Assembly (NCBI GenBank): GCA_965215715.1
Contig: OZ244129.1
Coordinates: forward strand, 248,001 to 312,000
DNA: 64,000 bases
Source of the DNA: HXMU1428-3 sp965215715
GTDB lineage: Bacteria > Pseudomonadota > Alphaproteobacteria > Rhizobiales > HXMU1428-3
Direction of reading: 5' to 3'
Shown: in pieces, positions 9,468 through 17,706 of the stretch
Position numbering within the stretch: position 1 is the stretch's first letter
Layout of the letters: each line of letters begins with the position of its first letter
The notes under the pieces: model-generated
Databases searched by the model: none
The model's input: only the letters and a program-made list of their open reading frames with translations
Told to the model about the DNA's origin: nothing
Program-made: the position numbers and the translations under genes

Positions 9468-10829
9468 ATGCCCCACTTCACGCCGCCCACCATAACGCCC
9501 CCCACCCAGCCTCTGGGTGTGCTGGCCAGTTTGCGGGCTATGCGGCAAAATGCGTTGAGTATTTTGCCTGAAATTGCATTTACCCAACCCATCGTCACTG
9601 GTAAAACTGGTTTTAAGAGATGGCACATGGTGCAAGGGCCGGAAGGGTTGCGCCGGGTGTTCTTGACCAATGCGGGCAATTATCCCAAAGCCGATGTTAT
9701 CATTCGCATGTTGCGCACCGCGGTTGGCCAAAGTCTGTTTACCTCAGAAGGGGCGGCATGGCGCTGGCAGCGCCGGGCCATCTCGCCTGTTTTTGCGGCT
9801 CGCAATGTCAATGCGCTTGCCCCTATTATGACCCGGACGGCATTGCGCGCTTGTGAGCGGATTGAAACGCGTGCTGGCGCTGGACCGGTGGAAATGGTGC
9901 GGGAAATGATCTCGGCCACCTTTGATGTTATTTGTGAGGTTGCCTTGTCTGGCAAGGATCATTTTGATGCGGAGCATTATGGTGCGGCCATCACCCAATA
10001 TATGCTCACCGCTGGGCGGGCTTCTTTGCTTGATTTTATTGACGCCCCGTTATGGATGCCGCGCCCTGGCGAATTGTTAAGCCGTCATTCGGTTCACACC
10101 ATGCACAAAATGGTCAAGCAAGCCATTCTTGATCGCCAAAAGAGCGGGGCAGCCCAAGACGAAGACCTGCTTGATTATATGATTAAGGCGCAGGACCCTG
10201 ACACCAAACGTAAAATGAGCACCCAAGATTTGGTGCACAATATGCAGTTTTTCATTGTTGCTGGGCATGAGACCACAGCGCTTGCTCTGGCCTGGTCGCT
10301 TTATTTGCTGGCCAATGATCAAAAGGTGCAAACCCGTGCCCGGCAACAAGTTCACTCGGTTTTAACCAAGGGGCGTGCTGCTAGCCTGGATGACATCAAC
10401 CAAGCGCCTTATCTTGAACAAATATTGCAAGAGGCGATGCGCCTTTATCCCCCTGTCGGGTTCTTAGCGCGCAAAGCGCTTGCAAATGATCAGCTTTATG
10501 ACCGAGAGGTTCATCCCAAAGACACTGTTTTCTTAAATTTATACGGTCTGCATCGTCATCAAGACTACTGGGCTTACCCCAACCAATTTAATCCAGATCA
10601 TTTTGCCCCTGAAAACGTGGCAGCGCGCGATAAATATTTATACGTTCCCTTTGGTGCCGGTCCGCGCATTTGTGTTGGTGCGAATTTCGCCATGATGCAA
10701 GCGCAAATCATCTTGATGACTTTGTTAAACCGTTTCGACTTTCAACCATCGGAGCTCACCCCGAAGCCGGTTATGCAAATGACTGTTCGCCCTGACCCTG
10801 GCATAAATTTATCCATATCCCGATTATAG
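9468..10829 (+). CDS. Cytochrome P450
   Basis: A heme-thiolate monooxygenase of 453 residues. The I-helix oxygen-activation motif is AGHETT (265-270), the K-helix ExxR is EAMR (322-325), and the heme loop FGAGPRICVG carries the axial Cys402. There is no N-terminal membrane anchor, so it is a soluble bacterial P450. It shows no fused reductase, and no ferredoxin or ferredoxin reductase gene is nearby, so the redox partner must be elsewhere. The substrate is unknown. No good Shine-Dalgarno is seen at this ATG, so the exact start is less certain. A GNAT gene follows after 18 bp and may be co-transcribed. Confidence 0.93.
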   Translation: MPHFTPPTITPPTQPLGVLASLRAMRQNALSILPEIAFTQPIVTGKTGFKRWHMVQGPEGLRRVFLTNAGNYPKADVIIRMLRTAVGQSLFTSEGAAWRWQRRAISPVFAARNVNALAPIMTRTALRACERIETRAGAGPVEMVREMISATFDVICEVALSGKDHFDAEHYGAAITQYMLTAGRASLLDFIDAPLWMPRPGELLSRHSVHTMHKMVKQAILDRQKSGAAQDEDLLDYMIKAQDPDTKRKMSTQDLVHNMQFFIVAGHETTALALAWSLYLLANDQKVQTRARQQVHSVLTKGRAASLDDINQAPYLEQILQEAMRLYPPVGFLARKALANDQLYDREVHPKDTVFLNLYGLHRHQDYWAYPNQFNPDHFAPENVAARDKYLYVPFGAGPRICVGANFAMMQAQIILMTLLNRFDFQPSELTPKPVMQMTVRPDPGINLSISRL

Positions 10830-10847
10830 AGAAAAGTAGATTAGGTC

Positions 10848-11336
10848 ATGCCAGTGAACATCAGACTTGCCACATCAAATGACGAAGATCCAATTTGGCA
10901 AATCATGCAACCTATCATTGCTCAAGGGGATGCTTACGTTTATGAGCCGACCTTGTCAAAACAAGACGCGCTGGCTGATTGGATGGGGCCGGACAACACA
11001 TGCTATGTGGTTGAAGGGGAAGGCGGTATTGTTGGCACCTATATCCTCAAGCCCAATAAGCCAGGCTTAGGGGCTCACATTGCCAATGCTAGCTTTATGG
11101 TCAAACAACAAGCAAAGGGGCAAAAGGTTGGACTGGCTATGGGACAACACGCTTTAGCCCAAGCCAAACAGCAAGGCTATCATGCCTTGCAGTTCAATAT
11201 GGTTGTGGCCACAAACAAAGCTGCGATTGGCCTGTGGCAAAAATTAGGTTTTTCCATTATCGGGACCATTCCCGATGGTTTTAACCAAGTGGGAACAGGC
11301 TTTGTTGATGCGCATATCATGTATAAAAAGCTTTAA
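10848..11336 (+). CDS. GNAT-family N-acetyltransferase
   Basis: A 162-residue acetyltransferase of the Gcn5-related fold. The acetyl-CoA loop region is QQAKGQKVGLAMGQHAL (about 88-104, the Q/RxxGxG/A pattern). Then come FNMVVATNKAAIGLWQKLGF, the usual motif B with the asparagine and the WQKLGF helix, and the closing beta-strand. It resembles phosphinothricin/YhhY-type acetyltransferases in layout, but the substrate cannot be read from sequence. It starts 18 bp after the P450 stop on the same strand. Confidence 0.85.
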   Translation: MPVNIRLATSNDEDPIWQIMQPIIAQGDAYVYEPTLSKQDALADWMGPDNTCYVVEGEGGIVGTYILKPNKPGLGAHIANASFMVKQQAKGQKVGLAMGQHALAQAKQQGYHALQFNMVVATNKAAIGLWQKLGFSIIGTIPDGFNQVGTGFVDAHIMYKKL

Positions 11337-11402
11337 TATAAAAACCCTGCCATTGGCTTTAATGGTTTAAAAAGTTTCACCACTGGCAAGGGGAAAAGAC
11401 GC

Positions 11403-12065
11403 TCAGGTGTGTTCAGCAATTTTTGCAGCTTCGTTTATGACCTGCGTCAAGGTTTCAACATCATAGGCCCCAGAGATTGCACTTTGTTTGTTAAAGACAA
11501 ATGTGGGCACAGCGTGCACGCCTTGGTTTAACCAAAATTGTTGGGCTTGACGCACAGGGCCTGCATACCGTTGATCTTCCAAAAGTGCTAAGACCTCATT
11601 TTCATCCAATCCAACCTTGGCAGCTTGCGCGGCCAAAACACTGGTTTGGCCAATGTTTTCCTGTTCGCCAAAAAAGGCGGAAAGCAAACGCAATTGCATT
11701 TCAGTTTGCTTGTTCTTTTCATGGGCGTAGTGCAGCAATTGATGGGCATTCAAGGTGTTGTAGGTTTTCATCTCATCAAAATAGTTGAAGGTAAAGCCAA
11801 CCTGGGCCCCCAGTTCCGTAATGTTCGCCCGGGCTTTGATGCTGCCTTCAAGGGTGGTGCCGTATTTGGCTGCCAAATGAGCGCGCAAGTTCTCGCCTTC
11901 TTCAGGTATGTGTGGGTTCAACTGAAAGGGATGCCAGGTGATATCAGCCTCAATATCATCCTTGAGGATATCGAGCGTTTTTTCTAACCGTTTATAGCCG
12001 ATCGCGCACCAGGGGCACACCACGTCTGAGACGAGGTCAATTTTTATAATTTGTTTTACCATCAT
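11403..12065 (-). CDS. DsbA-family oxidoreductase (FrnE-like)
   Basis: A thioredoxin-fold protein of 220 residues with the active-site CPWC at 17-20, right after the first beta-strand (KIDLVSDVVCPWC). A helical insertion and the cis-proline loop HAVPTFVF follow. There is no signal peptide, so it should act in the cytoplasm like FrnE/2-hydroxychromene-2-carboxylate isomerase-type DsbA proteins. Its ATG overlaps the stop of the upstream GST gene by 4 bp (ATGA), which indicates translational coupling and a joint role in thiol chemistry. Confidence 0.88.
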   Translation of the reverse strand: MMVKQIIKIDLVSDVVCPWCAIGYKRLEKTLDILKDDIEADITWHPFQLNPHIPEEGENLRAHLAAKYGTTLEGSIKARANITELGAQVGFTFNYFDEMKTYNTLNAHQLLHYAHEKNKQTEMQLRLLSAFFGEQENIGQTSVLAAQAAKVGLDENEVLALLEDQRYAGPVRQAQQFWLNQGVHAVPTFVFNKQSAISGAYDVETLTQVINEAAKIAEHT

Positions 12066-12784
12066 ACTTTCTTTACGTCAGATTTAAACCGCTCAGCATT
12101 TTCACGCTCTTGGGCTTCCACATCGCCTTTGCCGAAGGCCCCCCAGAAGGGTTTGGGAATTTCCAAAGCGGCCTGCGTGGCTGGGCGCTGATCAATGCGC
12201 TCAAACCAGCTTCCCAAATGGGGCAAACCATCAACGCTTACCTTAGCCCAATAATAAGCACGTGCCCAGGGATAGGTGGCAATGTCTGCAATGGAGAAAG
12301 CATCGCCTACCAGATAATCGCGCCCTTCTAACCGTGTGTTGAGCACTTCCAGTAAGCGGCGCGATTCTTCTACATAGCGTTTGATGGCAAAGGGGTCTTC
12401 GTGCCCTTGCTTGGCAGCAATGCGTTGAAAATACATGGCTTGGCCCATCATTGGCCCTATGCCGCCCATTTGAAACATAACCCATTGTAAAGTTTCAGAC
12501 CTTTCATCTTCGTCGGGTGAAAGAAATTGGCCATATTTTTCTGCCAAGTACCATAAAATGGCCCCGGATTCGAATACCACAAAATCTTTGTTTGACCGGT
12601 CAACAATGGTTGGGATGCGCCCATTTGGATTGAGCTTCATATACCAGTCTGACTTTTGCTCCTTCTTGGAAAAGTCAATATATGTCAACTCATAGGGGAT
12701 GCCGGCTTCTTCAAGAAAGATAACCGGCTTCCAACCGTTCATTGTTGAGGCAGTGTATAAGTGTATGTCGGCCTGTTGGCTCAT
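12062..12784 (-). CDS. Glutathione S-transferase (YghU/YfcG/Ure2p-like)
   Basis: A 240-residue GST. The N-terminal thioredoxin-like domain has LYTASTMNGWKP and the glutathione-site strand NPNGRIPTIVD (about 52-62), then FESGAILWYLAEKYG. The all-helical C-terminal domain carries the FSIADIATYPW N-capping box. NPNGRIPTI is typical of the nu-class/YfcG group, which has disulfide-reductase activity on glutathione disulfides. That would suit the coupled DsbA-fold gene downstream. AAGGGAG 7 bases upstream fixes the start. Confidence 0.9.
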   Translation of the reverse strand: MSQQADIHLYTASTMNGWKPVIFLEEAGIPYELTYIDFSKKEQKSDWYMKLNPNGRIPTIVDRSNKDFVVFESGAILWYLAEKYGQFLSPDEDERSETLQWVMFQMGGIGPMMGQAMYFQRIAAKQGHEDPFAIKRYVEESRRLLEVLNTRLEGRDYLVGDAFSIADIATYPWARAYYWAKVSVDGLPHLGSWFERIDQRPATQAALEIPKPFWGAFGKGDVEAQERENAERFKSDVKKV

Positions 12785-12798
12785 AAAATGCTCCCTTA

Positions 12799-12826
12799 GA
12801 AAAAAAGGCTCAAAAAGTGAGCCTTT
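12799..12826 (-). terminator. Terminator of the MDR reductase gene
   Basis: A 9-bp stem AAAGGCTCA/TGAGCCTTT (12804-12812 with 12818-12826). On the minus strand a U-run from the A-tract at 12799-12806 follows. It lies between the MDR gene and the GST-DsbA operon and separates the two transcripts. Confidence 0.85.
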
Positions 12827-12850
12827 ATTTTTTAATAGGGTTGCCCGCTG

Positions 12851-13861
12851 TTAAGCGTCATGGGTAATGACAACCTTGCCAATATGGTTGGCTGATTGCA
12901 AATGGTGGTAGGCGGCTTTGGCTTCATCAAAGGCAAAGCTGCGGTCAATGATCGGCTTAATCTTATGCTGGCTAATGGCTTTGTTCATTTCTTTAAACAT
13001 TTCGGTGCTGCCCACATAAATCCCTTGAATGGTTTGAAGGCGCAAAGCGGGGACCAGGTTCATTGGTAGATCTGCCCCTGATACAAGTCCGATTAAAGAA
13101 ATGGTGCCGCCAACCCGGGTTGAGGAGAAGGAGTGCAACATTGTTGTTTCTCCGCCAATTTCAAGCACGTTGTCCACGCCTTGCCCATCTGTCAGCTCCA
13201 TAACTTTTTCAGACCATTCTGGGTGGGTGTTATAATTAATGCCTTCATCGGCCCCTAGCGCTTTGGCTTTTTCAAGCTTTTCATCTGAAGATGAGGTGAT
13301 GATCACATGAGCCCCTTGCGCTTTGGCAAATTGCAGACCGAACATAGAGACCCCGCCTGTGCCTAATAGAAGCACTTTGTCTCCAGCTTTAAGGTTTCCT
13401 TTTTGCAATGCGTGCCAGGCTGTTAGCGCTGCACATGGCAGAGTTGCGGCTTCTTCATAATTTAAATGATCCGGGATATGAACAGCGGCCTTTTGTTTGA
13501 AGGTAACATATTCTGCCAGAGTGCCATCAATGCCACCGCCTAAAGCACTGTGGGCTTCTGAAGGGTGGAGCACCCCTTTGGTCCAGTCTCGGATGAAATT
13601 GCCGACAACCTTATCACCCACTGAAAAGTCTGTTACATCGCTGCCGACTTCAACTACGTCGCCTGCACCATCAGATAGAGGTACAACAGGGCAGGTATCA
13701 CTCAGGGTGTAACCGCCCATGGTAATGATCAAGTCGCGATAGTTTAGTGAATTGGCGCGCATTTTCACTAGAATTTCATCGGGTTTGGGTTTGGGGGTAT
13801 CGACTTCGCGAAGTTCCATGGCATCAATGCCGTCAGCGCTGGTGATAAGATACTGTTTCAT
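12851..13861 (-). CDS. Zinc-free MDR-family NAD(P)-dependent alcohol dehydrogenase/quinone oxidoreductase
   Basis: A 336-residue medium-chain dehydrogenase/reductase. The N-terminal GroES-like domain has NSLNYRDL and PLSDGAGDVVEVG, and the Rossmann domain has LLLGTGGVSMFGLQFAK (about 145-161). It lacks the structural-zinc cysteine cluster, and the usual catalytic Cys of zinc alcohol dehydrogenases is replaced by the NYRDL stretch, as in zeta-crystallin/QOR-type enzymes. It may reduce quinones or enals; the substrate is not certain. AGGGA about 11 bases upstream supports the ATG. It has its own terminator and sits next to other redox/detoxification genes. Confidence 0.85.
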   Translation of the reverse strand: MKQYLITSADGIDAMELREVDTPKPKPDEILVKMRANSLNYRDLIITMGGYTLSDTCPVVPLSDGAGDVVEVGSDVTDFSVGDKVVGNFIRDWTKGVLHPSEAHSALGGGIDGTLAEYVTFKQKAAVHIPDHLNYEEAATLPCAALTAWHALQKGNLKAGDKVLLLGTGGVSMFGLQFAKAQGAHVIITSSSDEKLEKAKALGADEGINYNTHPEWSEKVMELTDGQGVDNVLEIGGETTMLHSFSSTRVGGTISLIGLVSGADLPMNLVPALRLQTIQGIYVGSTEMFKEMNKAISQHKIKPIIDRSFAFDEAKAAYHHLQSANHIGKVVITHDA

Positions 13862-13926
13862 TAAATTTGTTTCCCTGTTGTCAATATAAATTGTTTTGAA
13901 ATGAATGGCTTAACAAAGCTGAGCGG

Positions 13927-14484
13927 TTAAAGCTGAAAGGTCTTTGTTAAGTGTTGGATGTAACGATCTTTGTCGGCTTCAAATTGTGGATCTTTCACCA
14001 CGTTATGACAGAAGAAATGCTCTAGAGGTGTCATGCCACAATATTCTTGGGTTTTGCGCATAGGCAAAATCACATCTTGAGGGTTGGCCCCTTTTAATAA
14101 CTCATTATCTGGGTTGTTAAAGGCCTCTAGAGGGGCGTTCCAAGTTGTGGAAAGCATATAGTTCTTTTTCTTCATCAGCCCGCCTGAGCCGTAAGGCCCG
14201 TCATTAAAGGCGTAAAATTCATCATAGGCATAAACGTTATCAAGATAGGATTTTAAAGAGGGGGGCATGGAGAACCAAAAAACGGGATATTGAAAAATAA
14301 TTGCATCGCTTTTTTTAAATTTTTCAATCTCTTGATCGACTTCATAGCCTTCATAAATTTTTGTTGTTGTCACATCAATTTTGTCTTTTAGAAGATCGTG
14401 AGCGGCTTCAAACAAACCTTCATTGTAAGCGCCTTTAGAGAAATCGCCTTTTTCAGCACCCAAAATAAGCATAGCAGATTGCAT
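13927..14484 (-). CDS. NAD(P)H-dependent quinone oxidoreductase (MdaB/KefF-like flavodoxin fold)
   Basis: A flavodoxin-fold reductase of 185 residues. The stretches FQYPVFWFSMPPSLKSYLD (about 76-94) and STTWNAPLEAFN near residue 114 are typical of the MdaB/NQO1-like family that reduces quinones with two electrons using FAD. GGGGTGAG directly upstream supports the ATG. It is transcribed away from an HxlR regulator gene across a 166-bp region with a long inverted repeat. This fits a pair in which the regulator senses quinones or electrophiles and represses the reductase. Confidence 0.85.
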   Translation of the reverse strand: MQSAMLILGAEKGDFSKGAYNEGLFEAAHDLLKDKIDVTTTKIYEGYEVDQEIEKFKKSDAIIFQYPVFWFSMPPSLKSYLDNVYAYDEFYAFNDGPYGSGGLMKKKNYMLSTTWNAPLEAFNNPDNELLKGANPQDVILPMRKTQEYCGMTPLEHFFCHNVVKDPQFEADKDRYIQHLTKTFQL

Positions 14485-14536
14485 GTCTCACCCCTTTTGT
14501 TAAAGTAGATTTTGACACATCATAAAATACAAGTTA

Positions 14537-14579
14537 CCTTTGTCAACCAGTTAACTTTTAGTAACCTGGTTGACGAAGG
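14537..14579. promoter_or_regulatory. Putative HxlR operator: long inverted repeat
   Basis: Two 14-base arms, CCTTTGTCAACCAG (14537-14550) and CTGGTTGACGAAGG (14566-14579), are inverted copies with one mismatch and a 15-base spacer. The spacer carries smaller GTTAAC (14550-14555) and GTAAC (14561-14565) elements. It lies between the divergent quinone reductase and HxlR genes, 53 bp from the first start and 72 bp from the second. Dimeric HxlR proteins such as YodB and HypR bind inverted repeats at such positions. Assignment to this regulator is inference. Confidence 0.7.
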
Positions 14580-14650
14580 GAATACTTTATAGCGCTTATT
14601 CATATTTTTTGGTAGTTTGGGTGCGATAAATGAAATGACAAGCTTGAAAC

Positions 14651-15004
14651 ATGTTATCGATTGAAAAAGAGAAAAGAAAAGCCAAAAAGGTTATCAACAC
14701 CTGCAAAGTTCCTTGCCAGATTGAGCGCGGGATGACGCTTTTGGGGGGCAAATGGAAGGCCACCATCTTATGGCATTTGAAAGATGGCCCGGTGCGCTTT
14801 AATGATTTGGCACGCCAGTTAAATGGGGCCAGCAAAAAAATGATTACGCAGCGTCTCAAAGAAATGGAAGAGGCTGGCATGGTCAAACGCTGTGTTGTCT
14901 CGACCAAACCGTTGGCTGTGACCTATGATCTGACTGAGTTTGGCACGACGGCTCTCAAGTTCTTGAAAAACTTGGAAAGCTGGATGAACGAACAGGGCCT
15001 TTAA
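14651..15004 (+). CDS. HxlR-family winged-helix transcriptional regulator
   Basis: A 117-residue MarR-like winged-helix protein of the HxlR family. The signature is LLGGKWKATILWHLKDGPVRF (split here as LLGGKWKATIL and WHLKDGPVRF), then SKKMITQRLKEMEEAGMVKR and the wing YDLTEFG. Cys residues precede the helix-turn-helix (NTCKVPCQIE, about 17-26). In YodB-type regulators a single N-terminal Cys senses quinones or disulfide stress, so these two could be the sensor; this is inference. It is divergent from the quinone reductase and shares the inverted-repeat operator. Confidence 0.9.
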   Translation: MLSIEKEKRKAKKVINTCKVPCQIERGMTLLGGKWKATILWHLKDGPVRFNDLARQLNGASKKMITQRLKEMEEAGMVKRCVVSTKPLAVTYDLTEFGTTALKFLKNLESWMNEQGL

Positions 15005-15042
15005 GCGCCATTGTTCGTTTGTTTTTTTTACAAGAGTGAATA

Positions 15043-15909
15043 ATGATAAAATTTTCTAAAATTGTTGCAAGCCTGATCATTGTGATTTTGGTAAGTGGGC
15101 CAACTTTATCTGATAGTCTGGCCGAGGGTATGCCTGAGAAGCCAACCTACAAACTTGTCCCAACATCAAAAGTTAAATGGGTACCGCTTAATCCAGCACG
15201 GGGTGAAAAGGGGCCGAAAGCTGGCACGCTTTGGGGGCTTTGGGGAGATCGCAAGAGCTCTGGACCTTCAGGTTTTTTGGTTAGATTTATAGAAGGCTTC
15301 TCTTCACCGCCGCATATTCACAATGTCACTTATCGCGGTGTTGTTATTAAGGGACTGATTCATAATGATGATCCAGAGGCGGAAAAAATGTGGATGCCTG
15401 CGGGCTCTTTTTGGACCCAACCTAAAGGAGAGGTGCACATCACCGCGGCCAAAGCTGCAACCAATCTGGCTTATATCGAAATTGATCAGGGACCTTATCT
15501 TGTGCGCCCGCCTTCCCAAGCGTTTGATAGCGGCGAACGGCCGATTAATGTTGATAAAACCAATATCGTTTGGGTTGATCAATCTGAGCATTTGGGATCT
15601 GCTGCGGGGGCAAAAAAAGCCTTTCTTTGGGGCTTGCCTGAGGACGGTAAATTAAGCGGAACTTTGGTTAAACTACCCCAAGGGTTTAACGGCCAGATAG
15701 ATAGCCTTGGCCCCTCATTAGACGCTGTTGTTATTAAAGGGCAGCTGCATTACCAAAGTCTTGAAGAAAGTCAGCCTCATATTTTGCCACCAGGCAGCTA
15801 TTTTGGTTCACGGGGGAAGGCCGCACGGCATCTCATTTCCTGCAAGCTTCAAGAGGAGTGTGTTTTGTATGTTCGCATGAAGGGCCGTTATAAACTGAGC
15901 ACACTTTAA
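15043..15909 (+). CDS. Secreted DUF4437-type cupin protein
   Basis: A 288-residue protein with an N-terminal signal peptide (hydrophobic core about 8-24). Two cupin-like halves follow. The first has GPSGFLVRFIEGFSSPPH and HNVTYRGVVIKG, the second GTLVKLPQGFNGQ and DAVVIKGQLHY. The first half keeps His residues suited to metal binding (PPHIHN); the second looks degenerate. It starts 38 bp after the HxlR gene on the same strand, so it may be read through from that promoter. DUF4437 has no established activity. Export is inferred from the leader. Confidence 0.75.
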   Translation: MIKFSKIVASLIIVILVSGPTLSDSLAEGMPEKPTYKLVPTSKVKWVPLNPARGEKGPKAGTLWGLWGDRKSSGPSGFLVRFIEGFSSPPHIHNVTYRGVVIKGLIHNDDPEAEKMWMPAGSFWTQPKGEVHITAAKAATNLAYIEIDQGPYLVRPPSQAFDSGERPINVDKTNIVWVDQSEHLGSAAGAKKAFLWGLPEDGKLSGTLVKLPQGFNGQIDSLGPSLDAVVIKGQLHYQSLEESQPHILPPGSYFGSRGKAARHLISCKLQEECVLYVRMKGRYKLSTL

Positions 15910-15942
15910 GAACCGGGCTAATAGGTGCCGGATTGAACACCC

Positions 15943-16506
15943 TTATTTTTCCTTCACACGGGATGAGGAAAACAGCATTTCTTCTGCTTGAGCGAACTTT
16001 TTAACTTCTTCTAAGTTTGGCTTTTCAGTTGGGTGCGTGTTTGTTAAATCCATGAGCGTTTCAACTGGCACATAAGCTTTTTTTGCCCGGTCATAAAGGC
16101 CGGCACGCACCAAGGCGTAAGCGGCCACTTGGTCTTTGAGCGGCCCCTTGGCAAACAAAATTCGGTGCTCAAAAACTGCATCTATATCGCTCCAATCGAC
16201 AATGCGGGTCTCTAGAACAAAGGGCTCAAAGCAGCGCAGTTCACGGCGAAAGCGAACAATCGTGTTTGAGACAACCGGTGTCCACTTGTTTTGAAGAGCC
16301 TCTCGCCAAAGGGGGGATCGCACCATTAAGTCAAGCCGGCCAAAGTCCATGATGGTCATGTAGCGTCCGTTGTTCATATGCAAGGAAATATCCAGATCTG
16401 TGGGCCAGACCCGAAAGGTCAGTTCAGATGTATCAAGCAGATTTTCAATATTTGGCCTGAACCAGGTTGCAATGAAGTAATAAAGCATGCGAAACCAAAG
16501 TTTCAT
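15943..16506 (-). CDS. Thioesterase-family protein (THEM6-like hotdog fold)
   Basis: A 187-residue hotdog-fold protein. An amphipathic/hydrophobic N-terminus is followed by VWPTDLDISLHMNNGRYMT, the region with Asp and the HMNNGRY helix typical of 4-hydroxybenzoyl-CoA thioesterase-like proteins. FRRELRCFEPFVLET is the usual central beta-strand. It should hydrolyse an acyl-CoA, substrate unknown. AGGGG 8-9 bases upstream supports the ATG. It is convergent with the DUF4437 gene and ends 33 bp from it. Confidence 0.8.
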   Translation of the reverse strand: MKLWFRMLYYFIATWFRPNIENLLDTSELTFRVWPTDLDISLHMNNGRYMTIMDFGRLDLMVRSPLWREALQNKWTPVVSNTIVRFRRELRCFEPFVLETRIVDWSDIDAVFEHRILFAKGPLKDQVAAYALVRAGLYDRAKKAYVPVETLMDLTNTHPTEKPNLEEVKKFAQAEEMLFSSSRVKEK

Positions 16507-16554
16507 GCGGCAAGCCCCCTTAGCAGCTGTTAAAAATAACTTGCCAAAACTATA

Positions 16555-17607
16555 TCAAATAAATGGGTGCGCACCAGCTTCATGATCCAATAGCCATTGT
16601 TTTCGCTGTAGCCCGCCTGCATAGCCTGTCAATGATCCGTCTGCACCTATGACTCGGTGGCAGGGAATTATGATTGCCATTTGGTTCATGCCATTGGCGC
16701 GGGCCACAGCGCGCACGCCCTTAGGGTTGTTCAAAATCTCAGCTTGTTGTTTGTATGAGCGGGTCTGGCCGTAAGGAATGGTCATTAATTGCTGCCAAAC
16801 TGAATTTTGAAACGCAGAGCCGATTAATTTTAGGGGCACAGAAAATTCTTTTAACTCACCGGCGAAATAAGCTTCAAGCTCTTGTTTTAGCTGAGAAAGA
16901 GAGGGTGTTTGCCCTGGCACGATTGAGACTTTTAAACGGGTGCGCATTTTCTCAATCTCTCGTTCCAACCCGCGCCGATCAACAAATTCTAAAAGATAAA
17001 GATGGGTCTCATCGCCCATGGCTATCATGCTGCCCAGCGGGGTTTCCAACCAGTCGGCATAAAGCGCTTGGCTTTGTTTTTTTTGGGGGGCTGTTCCCAT
17101 AATATTTGCAAAGGCATCGCGAAAGCCGCTAGATGATTCATAGCCAGCGTCCAGCTGGGCGTTGATGATTTTATCACCTGAACGAATGGTTTTGAGCGCT
17201 AGCCCCATACGGCGGGCCCGCGCATAGGCAACAAATGTCATGCCATAGCGGGATTTAAACTGACGGCGCGCGGTTGTTGGGTCAAAGCCTAAATCGCGTA
17301 CATCTTGGTCTTGCCAGCGTTTGGTTGGGTCTTGTTCAACCGCTTCCAACAGGGATTTAACCATCTTAGATGGTTCATTTGGGTTTAAAAGAGGGTGGCA
17401 GCGTTTGCAGGGGCGGAAGCCGGCAAGTAAAGACTCTTGCGCGGTTTTGAAAAACACACAATTTTCAAATTTCGGCGTGCGTGCTTTGCAGGTGGGGCGA
17501 CAAAAAATGCCGGTGCTTGTAATGCCGGCAAAAAACACCCCTTCATAGCGACTGTCTCGTTCAACAAAGGCACGGTAATATTCTCGTTCCTGTTGCTTGT
17601 TTAGCAT
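16555..17607 (-). CDS. ada: Bifunctional Ada: DNA methylphosphotriester/O6-methylguanine methyltransferase and transcriptional activator
   Basis: Repairs alkylated DNA by transferring methyl groups to its own cysteines, and activates the adaptive response. From ATG 17607 (GGAG 9 bases upstream) the zinc/acceptor cysteines are Cys36, Cys40, Cys67 and Cys70. These are each offset by two from E. coli Ada 38/42/69/72, so Cys36 is the likely phosphotriester acceptor. An AraC-type helix-turn-helix follows (about 85-180), then the methyltransferase domain with IIPCHRV and active Cys316. An in-frame ATG five codons upstream is less likely. All acceptor residues are present and no alkB lies beside it. 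Confidence 0.95.
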   Translation of the reverse strand: MLNKQQEREYYRAFVERDSRYEGVFFAGITSTGIFCRPTCKARTPKFENCVFFKTAQESLLAGFRPCKRCHPLLNPNEPSKMVKSLLEAVEQDPTKRWQDQDVRDLGFDPTTARRQFKSRYGMTFVAYARARRMGLALKTIRSGDKIINAQLDAGYESSSGFRDAFANIMGTAPQKKQSQALYADWLETPLGSMIAMGDETHLYLLEFVDRRGLEREIEKMRTRLKVSIVPGQTPSLSQLKQELEAYFAGELKEFSVPLKLIGSAFQNSVWQQLMTIPYGQTRSYKQQAEILNNPKGVRAVARANGMNQMAIIIPCHRVIGADGSLTGYAGGLQRKQWLLDHEAGAHPFI

Positions 17608-17706
17608 TATTTCAAGCTCCATCTACCTCTAGATCGTATGGGAAGCTATTTTACAAGATTCAAAAACAACGTGCGCCGAAAAATGAGCAAGGAATTTAAA
17701 AAGCTT

